DNA of 8,679 nt from JALOAT01 sp050179875 (GTDB lineage Bacteria; Pseudomonadota; Gammaproteobacteria; Thiohalomonadales; Thiohalomonadaceae). Both the position numbers and the translations under genes were made by a program. The DNA lies in the NCBI GenBank assembly GCA_050179875.1, contig JBFXES010000133.1, positions 1 through 8,679 of the forward strand. The letters are read 5' to 3'. The notes beneath the pieces were generated by a model, which saw nothing but the letters and a program-made list of their open reading frames with translations, did not search any database and had not been told where the DNA came from. Below are positions 5,953 through 8,679 of this stretch, one piece after another; positions within the stretch are counted from its first letter, which is position 1, and the number at the start of each line of letters is the position of its first letter.

Positions 5953-6321
5953 TCACACGAGCTCGAAAGCGTTCTGAATCCAGTCGATGTGCCATCCGCC
6001 GTCCGTCGCGGGGCTGAGCGCCATCACGTCGAAGCGACACGGGCCCCGTGCGGCTTGCGGATGGCTCTGAAGATAATGCTGGGCCGCAGTGATCACGCGC
6101 TGTTGCTTGCGCCGGTCCACGGTCTCGGCAGCGCCGCCGAAGCGGCTGCCGCTGCGGTAGCGCACTTCCACGAATACGTGGGTGGCGCCGTCGCGCATGA
6201 CCAGATCGATCTCGCCGCGGCGGCAGCGGAAATTCCTCGCCACCAGTTCCAGTCCGCGCGCCGCGAGATGCCGCAGCGCGGCCTGTTCCGCCTCTTCACC
6301 CAGTGCCTTGGTGGAAGCCAT
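5953..6321 (-). CDS. yraN: YraN family protein (UPF0102), endonuclease-like fold
   Basis: A 122-aa member of UPF0102, a widespread small family with a predicted Holliday-junction-resolvase-like PD-(D/E)xK nuclease fold. Its cellular role is not firmly established. Visible features are an N-terminal helix with GEEAEQAALRHLAARGLELV (8-27), the conserved GEIDLV (36-41), and FVEVRYR at 50-56, where Asp39 and Glu52 fit the acidic metal-binding residues. RFDV near residue 96 and the closing WIQNAF match the E. coli protein as I recall it. The ATG at 6321 lies 3 bp after the lpoA stop and the gene ends 11 bp before gmhA, so it is the second gene of an lpoA-led operon. Length and motifs are complete. 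Confidence 0.94.
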   Translation of the reverse strand: MASTKALGEEAEQAALRHLAARGLELVARNFRCRRGEIDLVMRDGATHVFVEVRYRSGSRFGGAAETVDRRKQQRVITAAQHYLQSHPQAARGPCRFDVMALSPATDGGWHIDWIQNAFELV

Positions 6322-6324
6322 CCA

Positions 6325-8157
6325 TCAGCCGCCGCTGGCATCCCGCGCGTACTCGAGCGGGCGCGGGCGCCCGGCGTTGAAGCGCGCCCAGACGATGCCG
6401 CGGCGCACGCGGTTGTTCTCGTCCACGCGCAGCACGCCGGTGCCGCCTTCGAAACGCTCTTCGGGATAGCGTTTGAGCAGCTGCAGGTAGGGGAGAACCT
6501 TGTAGGCGTCCGCGCCCAGCGCCACCAGGCGGCGCAGTTGCCCGTCGTGGCGCGCGAGCGCGGCCGGCTGCTGGCCGTCCAGCACCCACGGCATGTCGCC
6601 GAACACGACGCCGTCCATGTCGCGATCCAGGCTCGGGGCCACGGTGCCCGAGTACAGGTGCGACGTGCCGTACACCGGCAGGTCGGCCGCGTGATGGAAG
6701 TTGAGCTGCGGCTTGAGCAGGCGGGCCTGGCGCGGGAAGCCGGCGAGGAACACGAAATCCACGTCCTGGCGGCGGCGCGGGGTGAATTCCAGGCGGCGAC
6801 CCAGGATCCCGGACAACTGGCGATGACGCTGGTCACTGGCGGCGGTGGCCAGGAGGTTGCGAAGCGGCGCGGAGAAGTCGTTGTCGGCAGGCTGGTAGGT
6901 GGCTTCCGCCACCACCTCGCCGCCCAGGGCGAGCCAGCGCGCCCGGAAGGCCTCGGCGATGCGCTCGCCCCAGTTGCCCGCGGGAGCGATCACGGCGGCG
7001 CGGGTCATGCCGTCCACCCAGGCGCGCTCCGCCACCTGCTCGGCCTCGTCCTCGGGCGCCAGACCGAACTGGAAGAAGTTGTCGCGCCCGGCGTACTCGC
7101 CCACGTTGAGGGCCATGGTGGGCACCGGCAGCGTCCATTGCGAGGCGACGGCGTCCACGCCTTCCTTGGTGAGCGGTCCGATGACGAATTCGGCGCCCTC
7201 GGCCACGGCCTGCTGGTAGGCGGCCATGGCCTGTTCGGCGCTGGTTCCCGTGTCGTAGCTGCGGATGGACATGGCAGCGCGATCGGCGTTGGCGAAATGG
7301 GCGGCGAGCACGCCGTCACGCACGGCTGCGGCGGCCTCGCCGAAATCGCCCGCGAACGGCAGCAGCAGGGCGATGCGCGTGGGCGGTGCCACGGTCTCCC
7401 GGCTGCGCGCCAGCAATTCCGTCAGCAGCGTCTCGTTCGCCGGGTGATTGGGGAACAGGTCGTGCCAACGGGCCAGCTGTGCTTCCAGTTGCGCGGCGGT
7501 TTGCAGGGACTTGCCCATGCGCGCCAGGTCCATCCAGCCGCTCAGGACATCGGGAGGCGCGGTCTGCAGGTTGCGCAGTACGGGTTCCGACAGCTGGCTC
7601 AGGCTGTCCCAGATGGCGCGCTGGTTGGCGAGCACGTCGTCGGGACGGGCCAGGAAGACTTCGCGCATGACCCATTCGCGCGCGGCCTCCAGATGATTGC
7701 CCAACTGCTGGTAGGCGAGCCCGCGCAACTGATGGTAATCGGCCATCAGGGCCGGCTCGGTGGTAGGCGCGCGCGGGCCGGCGAGGATGGCGAGGGCGCC
7801 CTCGGCATCGCGGCGCTTGAGGGCGATGCGCGCCTCCGCCAGTTGCAGGCGCATGTGGCCGCGCAGGTTCATGCCGGGAAGCGTGATGCGGGCGAGCAGT
7901 TGTGCCGCCTGCGGCACCAGATCGGCCTGCAACAGGGCCTCCACGGCGCTGAGCTGATAATCCTGCCGCAGCGGCGGCTGGGCCTGCGCTGCCAGCCGGT
8001 CGAACAGCGAGGCGGCGCGGGTGTAATCGCCGGCATCCAGGGCCCGGTAGGCGGCTGCGGCATCTGGGCTCACGCCGGGGCGTTCGGGAGCGGTCGGGGG
8101 AGTGGCGCAGCCGGCGAGCAACAGGAGCAGGGGGGCGAGACGTAGCAGCAGGCGCAT
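6325..8157 (-). CDS. lpoA: Penicillin-binding protein activator LpoA (outer-membrane lipoprotein)
   Basis: In E. coli, LpoA is an outer-membrane lipoprotein that reaches across the periplasm to stimulate PBP1A in peptidoglycan synthesis. The 610-aa protein starts with a lipoprotein signal: hydrophobic residues about 2-16 and lipobox LAGC at 14-17, so Cys17 would be lipidated. Thr19-Pro20 follow, with no Asp at the +2 position, consistent with outer-membrane sorting. Residues about 30-245 are alanine/leucine-rich helical repeats of TPR type, and residues about 260-600 form a type 1 periplasmic-binding-protein-like domain (RIALLLPFAGDFGEAAAAVRDG from 261; FVIGPL at 324-329). The ATG at 8157 is chosen because it begins the signal peptide; the frame stays open to 8253 but that extension would bury it. 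Synteny with yraN and rsmI supports the call. PBP partner specificity is inferred from the family. Confidence 0.93.
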   Translation of the reverse strand: MRLLLRLAPLLLLLAGCATPPTAPERPGVSPDAAAAYRALDAGDYTRAASLFDRLAAQAQPPLRQDYQLSAVEALLQADLVPQAAQLLARITLPGMNLRGHMRLQLAEARIALKRRDAEGALAILAGPRAPTTEPALMADYHQLRGLAYQQLGNHLEAAREWVMREVFLARPDDVLANQRAIWDSLSQLSEPVLRNLQTAPPDVLSGWMDLARMGKSLQTAAQLEAQLARWHDLFPNHPANETLLTELLARSRETVAPPTRIALLLPFAGDFGEAAAAVRDGVLAAHFANADRAAMSIRSYDTGTSAEQAMAAYQQAVAEGAEFVIGPLTKEGVDAVASQWTLPVPTMALNVGEYAGRDNFFQFGLAPEDEAEQVAERAWVDGMTRAAVIAPAGNWGERIAEAFRARWLALGGEVVAEATYQPADNDFSAPLRNLLATAASDQRHRQLSGILGRRLEFTPRRRQDVDFVFLAGFPRQARLLKPQLNFHHAADLPVYGTSHLYSGTVAPSLDRDMDGVVFGDMPWVLDGQQPAALARHDGQLRRLVALGADAYKVLPYLQLLKRYPEERFEGGTGVLRVDENNRVRRGIVWARFNAGRPRPLEYARDASGG

Positions 8158-8233
8158 CGGACGGGGAACGCGGCGGGGCGAGTGTGGTAGCTTTCCGTTT
8201 GGAATTGCCAAGTATCTTTGCCGGGAGCTCGCA
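8158..8233. promoter_or_regulatory. Divergent lpoA/rsmI promoter interval
   Basis: This 76-bp gap separates the start codons of lpoA (-) and rsmI (+), so promoters for both directions should lie here or just inside the genes. It contains a clearly more AT-rich patch (about 8191-8220) than its surroundings. A weak + strand candidate is TTTCCG (8192-8197) with TATCTT (8213-8218), spaced 15 bp. On the - strand TTGGCA (8206-8211 complement) could be a -35, but its -10 is poor. A small palindrome TTGG-N5-CCAA (8199-8211) overlaps both. None of these is strong enough to be called individually. Confidence 0.35.
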
Positions 8234-8679
8234 GTGTCAATTGAAAAGGGCACGCTTTACGTGGTTGCCACGCCTATCGGCAACCTGGCGGATCTGAGTC
8301 CCCGTGCCCGCGAGGTGCTGGCGGCGGTCGACGTCATCGCCGCGGAGGATACCCGTCATACGCGCGGGCTGCTGAGCCATTTCGGCATCGAGCGTCCGCT
8401 GGTGTCCCTTCACGAGCACAACGAACGCAAGGTCGTCGAGGACCTGATCGCCCGGCTGGCCACCGGCGCCGACGTGGCCCAGGTCTCCGACGCCGGCACG
8501 CCGCTGGTCAGCGATCCGGGTTTTCACCTGGTGCGCGCGGCGCAGGACGCGGGGATTCGCGTGGTGCCCGTGCCCGGTCCGAGCGCCGTGCTGGCGGCCC
8601 TGGCGGCGGCGGGTGTGCCCACCGACCGCTGCGTGTTCGAGGGTTTCCTGCCCTCGAAGGAGGGCGCACGCCGCAAACG
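8234..8679 (+). CDS. rsmI: 16S rRNA (cytidine-1402-2'-O)-methyltransferase RsmI, 5' part
   Basis: RsmI 2'-O-methylates C1402 of 16S rRNA in the decoding centre, using SAM; with RsmH it makes m4Cm1402. Only the first 148 codons are in the window, about half of the usual ~280-290 aa, because the gene runs off the right edge. The tetrapyrrole-methylase (SPOUT-unlike, class III) fold is evident: LYVVATPIGNLADLS at 8-22, AEDTRHTRGLLSHFGI at 37-52, VSDAGTPLVSDPG at 84-96 and VPVPGPSAVLAAL at 111-123. The start is GTG at 8234 with GGGAG at 8223-8227 upstream; no in-frame ATG is close by, and the first conserved residues follow at position 7. It is divergent from lpoA, the standard gammaproteobacterial arrangement. 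Confidence 0.95.
   Translation, partial: MSIEKGTLYVVATPIGNLADLSPRAREVLAAVDVIAAEDTRHTRGLLSHFGIERPLVSLHEHNERKVVEDLIARLATGADVAQVSDAGTPLVSDPGFHLVRAAQDAGIRVVPVPGPSAVLAALAAAGVPTDRCVFEGFLPSKEGARRK

Noticed and set aside
5989..8145. 718-codon open frame on the + strand opposite lpoA and yraN
   Set aside because: lpoA and yraN on the other strand have clear signal, motifs and synteny. The composition (Gly, Ala, His, Arg, Gln) fits a shadow frame of high-GC coding DNA, with no recognisable domain.

Overview
The window is a compact, GC-rich stretch of a gammaproteobacterial chromosome. Nine genes are visible: eight complete, and one (rsmI) running off the right edge. The taxon is inferred from gene order. 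petA-petB-petC (cytochrome bc1), sspA-sspB, then gmhA/diaA-yraN-lpoA on the opposite strand and a divergent rsmI form the conserved neighbourhood I know from Pseudomonas and related gammaproteobacteria. A purple-sulfur-bacteria-like (Chromatiales/Ectothiorhodospiraceae) or similar non-enteric lineage would fit, but the sequence alone does not fix this.

Left part (1-2700, + strand): the complete bc1 operon. petA and petB share one base and petB and petC share four, so the three subunits are probably translationally coupled. A 12-bp GC-rich hairpin follows petC. Next on the + strand are sspA (GST-fold RNA-polymerase-associated protein) and sspB (ClpXP adaptor), 29 bp apart.

Middle (3741-3935): a 195-bp gap between convergent genes. 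It holds the most striking non-coding feature, a long imperfect inverted repeat. Each 36-nt arm carries four CGCGGAG units at 9-8-9 bp spacing, and the arms flank a 90-nt centre.

Right part (3936-8157, - strand): read in its own direction, the operon is lpoA (outer-membrane lipoprotein activator of a penicillin-binding protein), yraN (UPF0102 nuclease-fold protein), gmhA (SIS-domain phosphoheptose isomerase) and a GlcD/D-lactate-dehydrogenase-type flavoprotein. Gaps are 3-11 bp. The flavoprotein sits where I would expect the BON-domain lipoprotein dolP/yraP. The SIS protein is at the diaA locus but keeps the GmhA catalytic residues. rsmI starts at 8234 on the + strand, divergent from lpoA.

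Overall this is mainly a core region: respiration, envelope biogenesis, proteolysis control and rRNA modification. I see no CRISPR array, tRNA, rRNA, transposase or phage gene, and no convincing new multi-gene system. The points worth a second look are the inverted repeat, the flavoprotein in the dolP position, the GmhA/DiaA question, and the PVWY variant of the cytochrome b Qo motif.
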